Source: Micractinium sp. NFX-FRZ (taxonomy: Eukaryota; Chlorophyta; Trebouxiophyceae; Chlorellales; Chlorellaceae). Taken from it: DNA of 64,000 bases. The notes beneath the pieces are model-generated. The model was given only the letters and a program-made list of their open reading frames with translations. It had not been told where the DNA came from and did no database searches. Position 1 is the stretch's first letter. Each line of letters begins with the position of its first letter. Positions 31,801-43,960 of the stretch are shown here, piece after piece. Where the stretch lies: NCBI GenBank assembly GCA_029339195.1, contig JAPTJF010000160.1:1-64000 (forward strand). The letters run 5' to 3'. Made by a program: the position numbers and the translations under genes.

Positions 31801-34800
31801 GCCTTGCCCTCACGGCTGGCAGGTGCGCATGGGCTACCCCGGCAAGCCCCCCAGCGCCATCGACGTGCGCTACAAGACCAAGCTGAACGACCACGACCGC
31901 CAGAGCTTCTCGCTGGTCAAGGTGCGGGGGGCGGTGTTGGGGGGGCGGGGCCAGGAGGCACAACGGAGCATGATTTGCGTCAGCAAGCTCAGGGCTGTGG
32001 GATGCGGCTGCAGGCTTGATGTGGTCAGGAGCACATGAGGGGGGTCGGGAGACTAGGGAGGAAGAAATGCAACAGCTGGCACCTCGGGATATTGCAGTCA
32101 GGCTGCCAGCGTAACCTTCCTCCGCCCTTGGACCTCACTGCCTGTCCTCTCGCAGCACGTCAAGATCATGCATTACAACATTGCGCTGGCCCTGTTTGGC
32201 CTGGCCGTCATCTGGCGCGCCGCCGCCCTGCCCGCCATTGGCGGTGCCGCCGGCCTGTTTGTGTCCAACGCCCCCGGCGACGCCCTGACCATCATTGCTG
32301 TCGTGTTCTACGGCCTCCTCACCTTCCTGTGAGCGCAGCATGCAAAGCATGCAGGGGGAAGGCCTGGGAGGCGCTGCCGCCAGGGTGGATGGCATCCCTT
32401 GCTGCGTTTACGCCCCAGCACACCATGCCGCCACAACCATGGACTCTTTCAAGGGCTTGTGCTATGCTCTCCATGCACCTCACCACTGCCCACCGCCCCC
32501 TGCCTTCCCTGTCCAGGTACCTTGCCAAAGCAGCGCTGCACCCCCGCAAGATTGCCAAGGAATGGATGTGAGCTGACGCACAACAGGACTCACTAGCCGA
32601 CAAGCCGTGCTCCTGCCACCTGCCTGCTTGTGGAGGGAAGCGTGCGGGCCTGCACTGCACTGCAATGCAGGCGTCTTTCACCTCATCCCCTTAGAAAGAT
32701 GCCCTGCCACCCCCGCCCCGCCCCGCTGCAGGTGCCCGCTGCGCTCCAACGCCTTTGTCATCCCACCCGCCTGCCTCGTGCTGCTCGCCTTTGCCACCGC
32801 CGGCCGCTTCGACCACGCCACGACCCTGGCCAAGGTGCGCTTACCCTGAAGGCGTTGGGCATCCTCGCCTCGGCCCTTGCCTCTGCACACGCTGCGCTCT
32901 GCTGCCCTGCACGCTCGCTTTGCTGCCCCGCCCCCGCCTCCTGGGAGGCCTGTGCACCAACCCCAACAATCGTTGCTCCCTGCTCGCCCTTTGCACTTCA
33001 CAGGTCCTCTTATGGGTGGGCGCCCCCCTCACCCTGGCCCTCTCCCTCTACCTGTGCTCCCGCTGGATCACCGACCCCCACTCCTCGGAGCACCTCAACC
33101 CCGCCTGGCTGCTGCCCCCCACCGCCTGCTTCGTCTGCGCCCTGGTGGCGCCCTTCCTGGATACCCGCTACACCGAGGCGGGATACCTGTGGTACTCCTT
33201 TGCAGCGGTACTGTCCATCCCCCTCTTCGTCATCACCTTCCAGCGCTCCCTGCTCTTCAACGAACCTGACGACCGCATGCGCCCCCTCAAGTGGGTGTGG
33301 GTCTCCACACTCGCCATGGCCTGCGCCTCCCACGCCGCGCTGGCGGCTGCCACCGCTGGTGAGGCTTGGCTGGGCTGGGCTGGGCTGGACGGGGCTCACA
33401 GCTGGGTTGTGAACTAAGCGGGGCGGGTGTGTTGGGTGTCTTGCCAGCTGTTGCCATGCACGCCAGCCATCTGCTCATGTTGCTAACCTCTTTTGCGATC
33501 CTAACTCACCCCCTGCTCCCTGCCCGCCCGCCGCCCGTCTGCAGGCGTGTCCAGCGGTGCCGCCCCCTTTGACTTTGCCACCCGCCTGCTCTACCTGGCC
33601 GCCCTCTCCCTCGGCCTCATGCTCGCCCTGCTTTTCTGCACCGGCCACGCCTCCCGCTTGCGCTTCGACATCTCCTCCTGGGCCCTGGCCTTCCCTCTGG
33701 AGGCCCTGGCGGTGGCCACGCTGATGTACGCCGCCGCCATCCCCGGCCTCCTCACCAACGGCATGGCCTGCGCCGCCCTGACCGTGGCCTCCACCGCTGT
33801 GCTGGTGCTGGCGCTGCACACCGTGCAGGCGCTGCTCATGGGGGGAATCTTTGTTCAGGTGGGTGAGGGGGAGGGCAGGCTGGGCTGGGATGGGCAGCTG
33901 GGATGAGCGGCGCGTTAGATCCAGGCAGCTGTGGAGCGTCAGACAGGATCTAGAAACAGTAGCCCACCTGTTGAGCGCCAGCCCTGGCCAGGGAGGGTGT
34001 GCCTCTGGCAGGAGCAATCTCCCTTGGATCCCTCGCACACGCTGTTCAGGCACGCATGGTAGCCAAGCGGCACTCTCAACTTGCGTCCGAGTACTCCCCC
34101 AGCTGTGCCTGCTGTGCCTTGTTGGGACCCAAGCACGTCCCCCTGCCCCAGCACACCCCCACCTCCTGCACGTCACCTCCTGACTGTGCACCTCACCTCT
34201 TGTGTGTGCAAATCCTGCAGGACCCCAAGTACGGCCCCCTCTCCCAGCAGATCCTCACACACGAGGCATTCAGGGCAGCCGGCGACCGCCTGAAGGCCGC
34301 CTGCGCCGCCCTGGAGGCGGGAGACAAGGCGGGAGCCGTCAACGCCGCCGCCCTGGCCGACTTTGCGGTGCAGGTGGGGTGGGGCTGCTGCCTACCGTGG
34401 TACTGGTTGCCGGGGAGGGCTGCTTTGCAAGAGCGGGCTAGAACACGAGCGGCGTTGGGACAAGCTTACTTGGATGCCATGCAGCTAGCTACTCTGTAGC
34501 CTGCGCTGCCACTCACGCGTCCACTGCCACTTACCCCTCTCCCTCCCCCCGCCTCCCTGCCCCTTCCCGCGCTGCCCGCAGTTCCGCCGCTACCGCATGG
34601 CGCACACCTGGCACGCGCACCACGAGGAGAGCGTCATCTTCAAGGAATTCGAGGCCTACGCCCCCGGCCTCTGCGCCCGCCAGCACGACGAGCACGCTGC
34701 TGACGAGGCATCCATGGAGCGCTGGGGCGGCCTGCTGGAGGCCGCTGAGCGTGCTGTGGTTGCCGGCGCTGGCGACGGCGAGCGCGAGGCTGCGGCCCAG

Positions 34801-35810
34801 GCGCTGGCTGCTCTGCGCGCTGAGATCCCCGCCTTCCTGGAGCACTTTGAGGGGCACCTGCGGGGGGAGGAGGAGCACCTGCAGGTGGGCGGGCGGGGGG
34901 AAGGGATAGACAAGGGGCGGGGATGGTGTGCAGGGGAGGGTGGGTGAGAGGGGCGCCGATTGCATGCGGTAGGGGGCACCAGGGGCAGGGGGCAGCTGTG
35001 AACCAATGGCAGGGTGGGAGGCCTGCCACCCGTGTGTGTTGGCGTTGTGGGAGGGACAGCCCAGCACATGCCAAGGCATCACGCCCTCTCTGTGCCGGCA
35101 CCCCCTGTTCCTTTGCCCCCCCTGCAGCGCGGCGGGCGCAAGCAGACCAACGTGGATCTTCAGAAGGGCATGCTGCGCCGCATCTGGGAGGGCACCCCTG
35201 TCGAGGTGGGCCCACCCCGCTGCCTGTGCCCCCTGCCCACGCTAGCTCCACGCTCCGCTGCACTGCATGCCTCTGCGTGGGATGGGTGGGTGCCCAAACT
35301 CCCCATGGAGGTGGGATTGCCCCCGCCACCTGTGCCACTGCCCACGCTAGCCCCACGCTCCGCTGCACTGCATGCCTCCTCTGCGTGGGATGGGTGCCCG
35401 CACCGCCTGTGCCTGCTCGTCTTCTACAGCATCCCACCAGGCTGGGGCCCAGGCCTCACCTGCATGGTGGGGCAGAGCGTCCCAGCTTCCACCCCAGCCA
35501 TGCCTTGCCCTTCTGCCGTCCTGCCCACCCTTCGCATTTCCCCGCCCTCCCTCCTCTGCCACCTGCCTGCCTGCCTGCCCGCCTGCAGGTGTGGGCCGAG
35601 TTCTTCCCCTGGACCGTGGCCAACCTGCCCATGCACGGCCAGCGCATCAAGTTTGTGCGCTGCTGGGCCGTGTGGGCGCTGCCGGAGCGCGCGCAGCTCA
35701 TCGGGCGCATGATTGCCATGGGGGTGGAGGCGCCGGTGTGGGAGCGCCTGGCGGCCGCCGTCCCCGAGATCATTCCCCGGGGCGCCCCCGGCTGGCGCAA
35801 GTACTTCTGA
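28866..35810 (+). CDS. Glutaredoxin - DUF4395 - SLAC1/TDT anion channel - hemerythrin fusion
   Basis: Seventeen exons: 28866-28914, 29130-29410, 29608-29865, 30061-30237, 30449-30521, 30788-30887, 31191-31320, 31823-31921, 32156-32328, 32517-32567, 32732-32834, 33004-33358, 33545-33858, 34221-34373, 34582-34884, 35128-35205, 35589-35810. They give 972 residues with every phase closing. Residues about 20-120 are glutaredoxin-like: C40-A-Y-S43 replaces CPYC, and VPYVYVGGEFLGGCDD matches the GSH-binding part. Residues about 180-340 are DUF4395 (NVDSHVIRL, DNVARLLFG-SPL, LESALDFCMGC). Residues about 385-725 form a TDT/SLAC1 channel with about ten hydrophobic helices and the HP-K-EWMCPLRSNAF signature. 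Residues about 773-873 are an HHE hemerythrin-like bundle (H783, H786, H807, H810, H860, H864, with E869/E870). The tail (900-972) is unrecognised. TDT members export sulfite or malate or act as anion channels; gating by thiol, iron or oxygen state is inference. Confidence 0.85.
31334..31402. repeat. 14-bp tandem repeat in an intron
   Basis: Five imperfect 14-bp units of the form TTTGCCCAGCTCAG lie just after the seventh exon of the fusion gene. Confidence 0.8.
35200..35412. repeat. 105-bp tandem duplication including a splice donor
   Basis: The end of the sixteenth exon with its donor (GAG/GTGGG at 35206) and about 100 bases of intron are repeated with a 105-bp period. This leaves a second GAG/GTGGG at 35311 and matching CCCACGCTAG blocks at 35236 and 35341. 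Confidence 0.8.
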
Positions 35811-36364
35811 GCCCCGGGCCCCGCGCCGTGGAGGAAGGCCCCTGGCAGAGGCCGCTGCTGACCCCAAAGAGACCCCCCAGAGCTGGCCTGGACCTGGGCA
35901 TGTTGAACCAGAGGCATCGCCACCCGGGCGCACCGAAGAACAACCAAAACCCAACTGTTATCACAAACCCAACAGCTTGATTGATTCGCCATTGCACCTT
36001 CCTGGCCGTCTTCCCTGTGCAACTGGTTGATGTCAGCAACCGAAGAATGAGCCGAGCCCGATCTGCATTTTGCATGTTTTATCAAAAAGCGATCCCCACC
36101 ACCCCTTGTCATCCGCCATGTACAACATGCTCCCCCACCCGGGCCACCAGCGCCCTGCTGAACACCTCAGTCCATCATCCGTTGCCACCTTGCTGAATAC
36201 TAACCCTTGATCAACATGTCACCCATGTGCATGTATCCAACAGTTGCTGAACATATGCGCCGATTCATGCACAAGTGCACAGTTGGACAGAGCGAGGGAG
36301 AGATGTCAAAAGCATGTGCCTGCCTCTGAGTCGCAGCGCGCCGTGCAGCTCGCGCAAAGCTACC
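35811..36364. other. Convergent intergenic region
   Basis: Separates the stop of the fusion gene from the stop of the F-box/LRR gene. Relatively AT-rich 3' UTR sequence; no gene or clear TGTAA seen. Confidence 0.5.
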
Positions 36365-38135
36365 TCAGCCAGCCAGGCTCTCCAGGTATGCCTGCACAGC
36401 CTGCCGGCCCTTCAGGTCGATGTCGTGCTGCCGGCCTATTGGGTAAAGAGCCAGGTGGGTGAGGGTGGTGAGGGACGCCAGGCCCGGCACCGTCCCAGGC
36501 GGGTGTGAGCGGCGCAGCGACAGGTCCTGCAGCCTGGAGAGGCCGGACAGGTTGAGACGGGCCAGCGGCGGCCGCCGCCTATACGTGGCGTCAGGGCCCA
36601 TTGCCCACAGGTGCGTGAGCGCTGTTAGCCCTGCCAGGAAGTCGGCAGGCAGCACCTCCTCCTCTTCCAGCTCCATGTACCCCAGGTTCAGGTGCCTCAG
36701 CCGCGTGGCAGCAGCCAGTGCGGCCAGCGCTTGGGGAGAGTAGAAGACATCAGTGGTGTGAAAGCTGAGGCAAGTGAGGCCCCTGACCTCAGAGGGGCAA
36801 GAGTAGATCGGGGTGTGGCCGTACGTGCTGTACATGTTTTCCAGTGCCAGGTGCTGCAGGGCCGGCAGGCGGGCGATACTCAGAGCATGCAGCCCTGCAG
36901 GCACGCCGACGCCGACCAGAGGCACAACTGCGTCGCCAAAGTTGCTGTCGCGCAGCTCCAGGGAGGTCAGGTGGGCGGGGCAGGCGTCAATCATGTGCTG
37001 CACCCCCGCCCAGAAGAAGGCAGGCTGAGCCTCCAGCGCCTGCAGGCAGGCAGGCAGTCAGGCAGCGGGGAAGCTTGGAAGGGTCTGCCTCCCCGGGGGG
37101 TTGGCACCGGCAGCCCTGCTAAGCCTTCGCCCGTTTTGACCCTCGCGCCCTTTCCTGGCCTCGGAAGCTGAACGGGGCCCTTTCGCAAAGCGGCGGCTCG
37201 TCCCTCCTGCGCGGCAAGCTCTGAAAGCCTCCGTACTCACCTGCACTGTTGGTGGCAGCCTGCGGATTGCCTCCAGCGCGGCCTCACTCACAATCACGCC
37301 CAGGCGGCACACCGTGCCGGGCAGAAACCTGCAAGAGCATGGGCAGTGCACTTGTCAACTCTGCTGACCTCGACCTTGCTTGGGGTAAGTTGGCGTAGCT
37401 GAACGACACGTGTATGCAGGACAGCAGGAAGGCAGGGGGGCAGGATACAAACCCTGCCCACAACCCACCCCACCCCACCTGTGCAGTATTGCTGCCAGGC
37501 GGGCGCCCAGTCGCAGGCGCAGCGTGCACATGCGAGGCACACAGCGTGCTGCCGCCCGATAGAGAGCCGCTGTGAGCTCCTCATCGAAAGCAGGACCCGC
37601 CGCGCCGTCTGCCCACAGGTTCCTCAGGCAGCTGATCTCTATGAAGACGTCAGTCGCGCCCGCCCCCTGCCCCAGGCATGCCAGCAGTGCGCCTTCGGCT
37701 GCCGCAGCCTGGCCTGCCGGAATGCCTGTTCGCACAATGCAGAGCGCCTGCAGGCAGGATGGCAAACGGCAGGAGGGGGTGCTCTGGCGGCGCAACAGGC
37801 GCAGTGGCAGCGGCGGACGCCAAGGCGGCTGGCGGGCAGGGCGGGCGCCCACCTTCCTTCGGCAGAGGTGCACTGTGTATGCCTCGCTCCACTGCTTGCA
37901 CACCAGCTGGCAGTCTCCTGGTCGGAAGCCGTGTGGCTCCCACGTTTGGATCCTGCAGAGGGAATCGGGAGGGACTTGGCTGTCATCTCTTGAGCTGGCC
38001 TCACACTGGCCTCAAGTTCTGTCCCCCCGCATGCCTGCCCGCAATTGAGGCTTGCCCGTAGGGGTTTGGAGTGTCGGAGGTTAGCTGGTCGAAGACGTTG
38101 GCGACCACGTTGCTCGGAAGCGCGGTCCACTTCAT
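36365..38135 (-). CDS. F-box-like protein with leucine-rich repeats
   Basis: Five exons (transcript order): 38005-38135, 37853-37952, 37479-37747, 37241-37328, 36365-37039, giving about 420 residues. The N-terminus MKWTALPSNVVANVFDQL and the later CQLVCKQWSEAY match the two ends of an F-box (LP...F--L, then C--W). The last exon carries irregular LRRs such as LTSLELRDSNFG, LQHLALENM, LRHLNLGYMEL and LQDLSLRRS. F-box/LRR proteins recruit substrates to SCF (SKP1-CUL1) ubiquitin ligases; the target is unknown. The end of the first exon is uncertain. Either a GT donor after 38005 (CAGT/GTGAGG) or a GC donor after 38056 (CGG/GCAAGC) keeps phase; the latter gives a tighter F-box and 403 residues. 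Confidence 0.72.
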
Positions 38136-38437
38136 GGCTGCTCACAGAAGCTGACACGTCGACGAGAGGGCATGGACACGTGAGGTTCGGAGAAGGAGGA
38201 GAGACAGTGGAGCTGAGGTGGCAACACCGCAACCGCGCTGCCTCCCTTGCTGCCACTCCGTGCACACCTGTTGGCTGCCACCAGCAGTGTGCGCTACAAA
38301 CATAGCACACAGGTGCCGTTTCACTGTGAACAATGACAGCAGGTGCATTCACATCAAAGGAAAGTGGAAGCGGCGCAGACCAACCTGCCGCCGCCGCCGT
38401 GGGCTACAGGCGCCTGCCAACAGGCAGCAGCGCTCTT
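38136..38437. promoter_or_regulatory. Spacer between the glycosyltransferase stop and F-box gene start
   Basis: Both genes read leftward, so these 302 bases must hold the 3' UTR of the glycosyltransferase and the promoter of the F-box gene. No distinct motif is seen. Confidence 0.35.
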
Positions 38438-41400
38438 CTACTGCGCCAGCGCCGTCCCGCCTGCAGGCCCCCCAGCATCCCCCGCCTGCGCCTGCAAGCC
38501 GCGCAGGCGCCACTGTATGTGGCGCTCGTGCTGGCGCAGCAGGGCCTGAGGTCCGTGGATGCGGCGGTACAGCCCCAGCTTGGTCATCAAGTACTTGAAG
38601 CGCTCAATGTCGGCCAGCGTGCACCAGCCCTGCTTCACATTGGGGTCAGCACAGGCAGGGGAGGTTTGGAAGCAGACAGCCGGGCAGTCCGGCTCCTCTG
38701 ACACAACACCCAGCAGGCCCCATTCCTCCCACCATTGCTCACCACTTCGCCCCGCCTTGCCCCGCCCCGCCCCGCCCCGCCCGCTCAGCTACCTGCGGCC
38801 CGGGGTTGCGTGGGTCTGCGCAGCGCACGCGTGCCCCCTCGCTGAGCACCATCCTCTCGTAGAAGAAGTCGCGGGCCGCTTCGGGCCCGCGGGCAGCTGC
38901 CATGTAGGCGTCGGCATCAAAGTCAATCACAAAGCACTCCTTGACCTGGGGAGGGCAGTGTGTTGGGCAGGGCGAGGGACAGGCGGGCAGGCAGGCTCGG
39001 CGGGCGGGCAGGAGTGGACGTGCCTGCAGGCGTGGTTACAGAGTCACATTCTTGGGGCTCAAGATCCCCACGAAACGAACACCTCGCAGTATGAAAAGCA
39101 TCGCAGTCCCACCTTGGCTCGCTCCCCGCGCCGAGCGGCCTCCAGGTGGTCGTCGGGGCAGCTGCGGTGCGCCTTGGCCGCCACGTCAGCGAGGTACGAG
39201 TAGGCGTAGTGCAGCACCACAGAGTCGTCGCTCACCACGTCCTGCCACAGGCCTGACGGGTTGGAGGGGGTCTGCCACCTGCAAGGGGGAAGGCAGAGGT
39301 GAGGAGAGCGGTGGAGAGGGAACAGGAGAGTGGGGGGCTGTGCGCTGACCAGGAAGCCGAGCGGGCACCCCGGGCAGGTCAGGTTGCACCCTGTGTCAGG
39401 TGACCCACCACTTGTGCACGGACACGCTGCACGCCGCATGCTGATTTGTTTCACCCTGCTCCATTCCACCACCACTACCACCACCGCGTAGCTTGTGTGC
39501 ACTGCCCCACCTGGGGGAGGGTGAGCCGGTGAAGAAATGGGGGCCCAGGTGACGCACCCCCGGCGCGTCCACCCGCACCGCCGACTTGCCGTTGGCGTAC
39601 AGCATCAGGAAGGCTGCATTGGGTGAGTGGGTGTAAACACACAACACACGAACAGCATTGTTAGTGGTAGTTAGGGTAAGTAAAGGTCCTGTGGGCCCAT
39701 GCAAGCCATGTGGGCCCTTCCAGCCGCTGCATGCCAGCAGTGAGCCGTAACGTCTGTGTGGAATTCAGCGGTGTCACCCCTTACCCCCGCCCCTCCGCGC
39801 CCAACCCCTGAGGCACCTGCCGAGTCTCCCAGCTTGTACTTCTGCGGTACGGGAGGTGGGGGGGAGGAAGCGCAAGCTGCTGTCAAAAGGCAGGCAGGCT
39901 CTGTATCTGCCTGTTTGCTGAAGCCTGCAGCACAGCCAGAAATGTGCTCAGCAGTTGAGCAGCGTGAGCTAGCCAGAGCGAAAGCATCCACAGCAGCCAG
40001 CCCAGCCCAACCCCTTATGAACATGCCTGGCGGTAGAAGTGGGCCTCCGGTGTGATGAAGTGTTTGTGGACGCGGAACAGGGTGACCTGGCAGCAGCAAG
40101 GTGGGGGCAGCAGTGGAAGGAAAGGGGCAGCCGAGCTGGGAACGGCATCCAGACACATCAGCATCACAGAGCATCAAGGTGGGGATGCAGAGGCAGGGTG
40201 ACATGGCCACCCCAAGTCGGCAAGCACACACAGCGGGCCGGCCACTTTTGACAATATCATTGACAGGGCAGAGGTGGGCCGCCACCGGCGCGAGGTCGTG
40301 CCGGTCAGCCCCTGCCGTCACGCTCACCGCTCACTCACCTGCTCCAGGCGGTTGGCCAGGTCACCCGCCTCGGGCTGCCCCTCAAAGTTCATGAAGCGCA
40401 CGGCGGGCACGTGCGCCGGCTGGCGCGCCAGCTCAGCGGTGAGGCTCAGGGCGGCGCCGCCTGCAGGTCGCAAGCAGGCAGGCGGGGGATGCTCGAGTGA
40501 GCTTTAGCCCGCCTACGCGAGCCAGACCTGGAGTTGCACCTCCGGTTGTGCAGGAGAAGGGCTGCCCGGCACGCAGGGCACCCCTCGTGCCTCCCTGGCC
40601 CCACGTCACCCCTCTGGCCCCTCCCACCACCCATGGCTGCTGCCACCCCGTTGGCTGTTGGTAAAGTTCCAATGGCACGGCCTGCCAGTCACCTGGGTAA
40701 AACAGCTCGTCTGGGTCGAGGTGCAGGAGCCAGTGCATGCCGTCGTGCGCCGCCCGCGCCAGCGCCTCGCCCATACCGTACCCCTGCTTCACCATGAGCC
40801 CAAAGTTGCCGGGCTGCCCCACCCAGTGGCGCGTGGAGGCCTCGCCGGCGCCGGCTGCGTACCACTGGAACCGCTCCAGCTCGGCTTGGGAGGCAAAGGG
40901 GGCGTGGATGTGGAGCAGGGTGACGTGGCGGATCGTGCCCAGCAGGCGCACAGCCTCTGCGTCCTGCCCGTCGTACAGCAGCTGCAGGGGTGGGAGGGTC
41001 GGGGTTGGGGCAGGGAGGGCTCAAATTCCCTGGAAGGAGGGGAGCTGCGCAAATGCTTGGGTCCCACATTTGCACCACCACAGCATGTGCAGGCTGTGCA
41101 TGCCTCCACCAACGCACTGCCCCTTTGGTGCACCGGCTCCCCAGCTGCCCCTCGCACGTAAAAGTGGGCCGCCCCCAGGTCGGTGTGGTACTGCAGCCAG
41201 GGCAGCAGGTCACGCCGTACCGCCGCCACGTCAGCTGCAGTGGTGGCGGTCAGGCAAACACGCAGCGATTCACCCGCCTGCACCTGCACGCAGTTTCCAA
41301 AGCGGGGGTTCAGGAGGGGGCAACGCTGCTCAGCCCACAATTTAGGCAAATCCTTGGGCGGTTGCTGTGGGGCAGTTCCACCTCAGGGAGATCAAGTGGA

Positions 41401-42609
41401 AGCGACGTCATGGGGGGCTGCCGCTGCTGCACACTTCCCTGCAGCTGCCCCAAAGGGCAGGTGCCGCTCTGTCAGCGCACCCCCCCCTCCCCCTTCCCCA
41501 ACCTCATCCCCTCTCCCATCCCTCCGCATGCCTGCTCGTAGAGGTCGTTCAGGAAGGCGATGCGTTGCGGCAGGGAGGCCGTGTCGTTCAGCCCGTCCAG
41601 AGGCACCAGCCCCAGCTCGGCTGCCGTGGTGCGGCGCTGGCGGGCAGCTGCTGCTGACGTGTCGCGCGTCAGGGTGGCCAGCATGGCGTTGTTGTAAGCT
41701 GCCAGCTCAGCGTGCAGGTCCTCCACGCCTGCGGGAGTGGGGGGAGCACATGGTGTCAGGTACAGCCCGACAGGTTGTGTATACAGGAGGGCCCACTGTG
41801 GGCAGTGTATGGCAGGTGCAGCCTGAGCGTGTGTGTGTGCTGAGGAGGGGGCAACAAGGGCAGTGTGGCAACTGGCCTGTGTGTTGTGGGCTGCTGGCTG
41901 GTCGGCCAGACTGGTGGCATGCCTGCGCAGCTCATACTTGCCAGCCCCAATCGCAGGTAAGCCGCACACTGTAGGTGCCATAACTCCACACCGCATTGCC
42001 TGCATACCCATCCCGCCCTGCCGCTCCGCCAGCCCACACACCTGGCACATTGGCGCCGGTCTGCCGGCCGAACGACTCATCCACCACCCGAGGCACCGCT
42101 GTGCCCTTCACCGCCACCGCCTGCCCCCAGGTCACTGTGTCCATCTGTGCCTCGGCAGGTGCTGCGTCGGGTGCGTCTCCAGGCCAGGGGCGGGGCTCGC
42201 ACAGGGAGCAGGCCAGCCCCTCCATCTCCCGCCTGAGTGCCTGCCGGTCTTCCGCACTCAGGCTGACAGCAGAGCTGGCGGGGCCGCCAAATAGCGGCTC
42301 CTCCATCATGCCACGGCGGTCATGTGCCTTCTGGACTTCCGCTGCATGCAGGGCGCTTGATGGAGCACCGGCTAGCCAGCTGACCAGGCGGCTGCCGGCG
42401 GCCGCCAGCAGCAGCCCCAGGAGCACGCCGCCGGCGACGTAGCAGGCGGCGCTCACGCCCAACCGGGCCATCTGAGCAACGCTGTCCCTGGTGGGACGCC
42501 GGCGCCTTTTCTTGTATTTGCTGGCAGCCGCTTCGAGGTCGTCAGGCGAGGCGGGCGCCAAGGGAACAACCCCGCCATCAGGCACCCGCTGCCGGCCGAG
42601 CGCAGACAT
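38438..42609 (-). CDS. Type II membrane glycosyltransferase (GT92/GT2-like, DPD motif)
   Basis: Eleven exons (transcript order): 42042-42609, 41532-41728, 41158-41283, 40693-40981, 40339-40460, 40027-40086, 39817-39841, 39511-39613, 39113-39278, 38793-38945, 38438-38695. They give 688 residues with phases closing. The cytosolic N-terminus ends in a basic run (31-38), a transmembrane anchor spans about 50-70, and a long stem follows to about 210. The catalytic part has LLPWLQYHTDLGAAHFY, LLYDGQDAEAVRLL and HLDPDELFYP, with D386 and D388 as the nucleotide-sugar/metal motif. Later blocks are VRFMNFEG, VTLFRVHKHF and VVLHYAYS. The pattern resembles Golgi GT92 and related GT2-like enzymes; donor and acceptor are unknown. 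One exon is only 25 nt, and two introns have GC donors (CAG/GCATGC and CAG/GCATGT). The acceptors at 41283 and 38695 are the weakest calls. Confidence 0.78.
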
Positions 42610-43960
42610 GCTGCGAGTAGCAGGGAGGCGAGCAGGCAGGCCCGAAGGGACAGAAAGGCGCTTGCGATGGGAGCACACACGCTTTCCACTGCGCCCGCAG
42701 CACGTTCCCTCTGCGATCGCAGCTTTAAACGGTCACCGCAAGCGTCATTGTAGCAGCGAGCAGCCGAGTTGTATGTAGGGCAATATTTGCAAGCTGCCAC
42801 AGTGGTGCTTGGCATCGCCGCGAGCTCACCCCGCTGCTGGCTCACCCGCCCGCCTGCCCGCCCATTCGCCCTCACCACCGGCACCTCTAGCTAGAATGTA
42901 AGGGACGTATTTTATCCCCATACATGCGTCACATAACAAATTGAGTTCAATCAAGGGTTGATCTACTTGCAAATGAAGGTCTGGCGGGCACAGCCTTTTG
43001 CCAGGTGGTGAGCGGTGCCGCTGCAGCGGCTGCCAGCCAGAGTCCGTCAGCTATGCTGGGGTATGAGACCAGCTGGCCGGCTGGGCGTAGGGTTTCCAGC
43101 GTTGCACAGGGTACGGAATTATTACATCAGCACAGCTGCAGGCAGGTCGTCCTGGTTGAGTGCTGCTTTCCAAGGTGGGGGTGCTTGGGAAGACGAGGGG
43201 GCACTGCAAGGGCGGGTGAATGGAGGTCCCCATCAGTCCCAACCTCCGAAACCAGCACCTTCTGCAGTGGAACTGTTTCGATGCCACCCAGGTGACTTGA
43301 CTGGCCCAGCATGGTGCTGTCGCTGGGACCACAGCTTACCGAGTGCATCATGAGGGGCGCAGCAGGGGCAGCGACAAGGGGGGAGTGGCGCAAATCGGGG
43401 GGGAGGGGGAAGTGGGCTGGCCCTCCAGCAGCCCACTGCCACCGCCACCCACCGCTCCTCGCTACTCTTGAGCGGCGCAGCAGGCATGGGCAGCGCCTCC
43501 GAGCCAGCCGGGCCGCAGGTACCCACTGGAATCCCGCTCGGGCAACTTTAGAAGCAGCGCAATCCCGGCGGCGCAAAGCATGCCCGTGAAGCCTTGGTCA
43601 GGTGCAGGGGTCAGGCAGGCAGCTCAGCACTGCCAGTGGCAAGGCAAGAGGATGCCAACAGGCCTGAAAAGTGGCCAGTGCGCAGGGGAGGTACTAGGCA
43701 CATGCACCTGAGCTGGAGTTGCTGCATGGCAGGCAGGCCGCTCGGCTGTGCAGTTGAGCAAGGCAGGAGAGCACCCACTATGAGTGCGGAGATAAGGGGA
43801 GAGAGGTGTTAGCAATGCACTGCGCTCCACGAGGAGTAGCGAAGAAAGTCTCAAGTCAACCTTCACACCTCGCCACAGGCAGTCTACAAATCAGGCTGAA
43901 CCTTAGCTCCTGCACAATCCCAAGGCAGCCTGGTGTGAGAGCAGCCCACAGGTTGCCGCC
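42610..43960. promoter_or_regulatory. Divergent region between glycosyltransferase and MYND genes
   Basis: No gene is supported in 1.35 kb. It holds both upstream regions and one copy (43664-43772) of a dispersed repeat that recurs beyond the MYND gene at 47766. Confidence 0.45.
43664..43772. repeat. Dispersed repeat, copy 1
   Basis: About 105 bases (CCAGTGCGCAGG ... GAGCTGGAGTTGCTGC ... GGCAGGCAGGC) resemble 47766-47868 in the same orientation, with scattered changes. The two copies flank the MYND gene. Confidence 0.7.
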
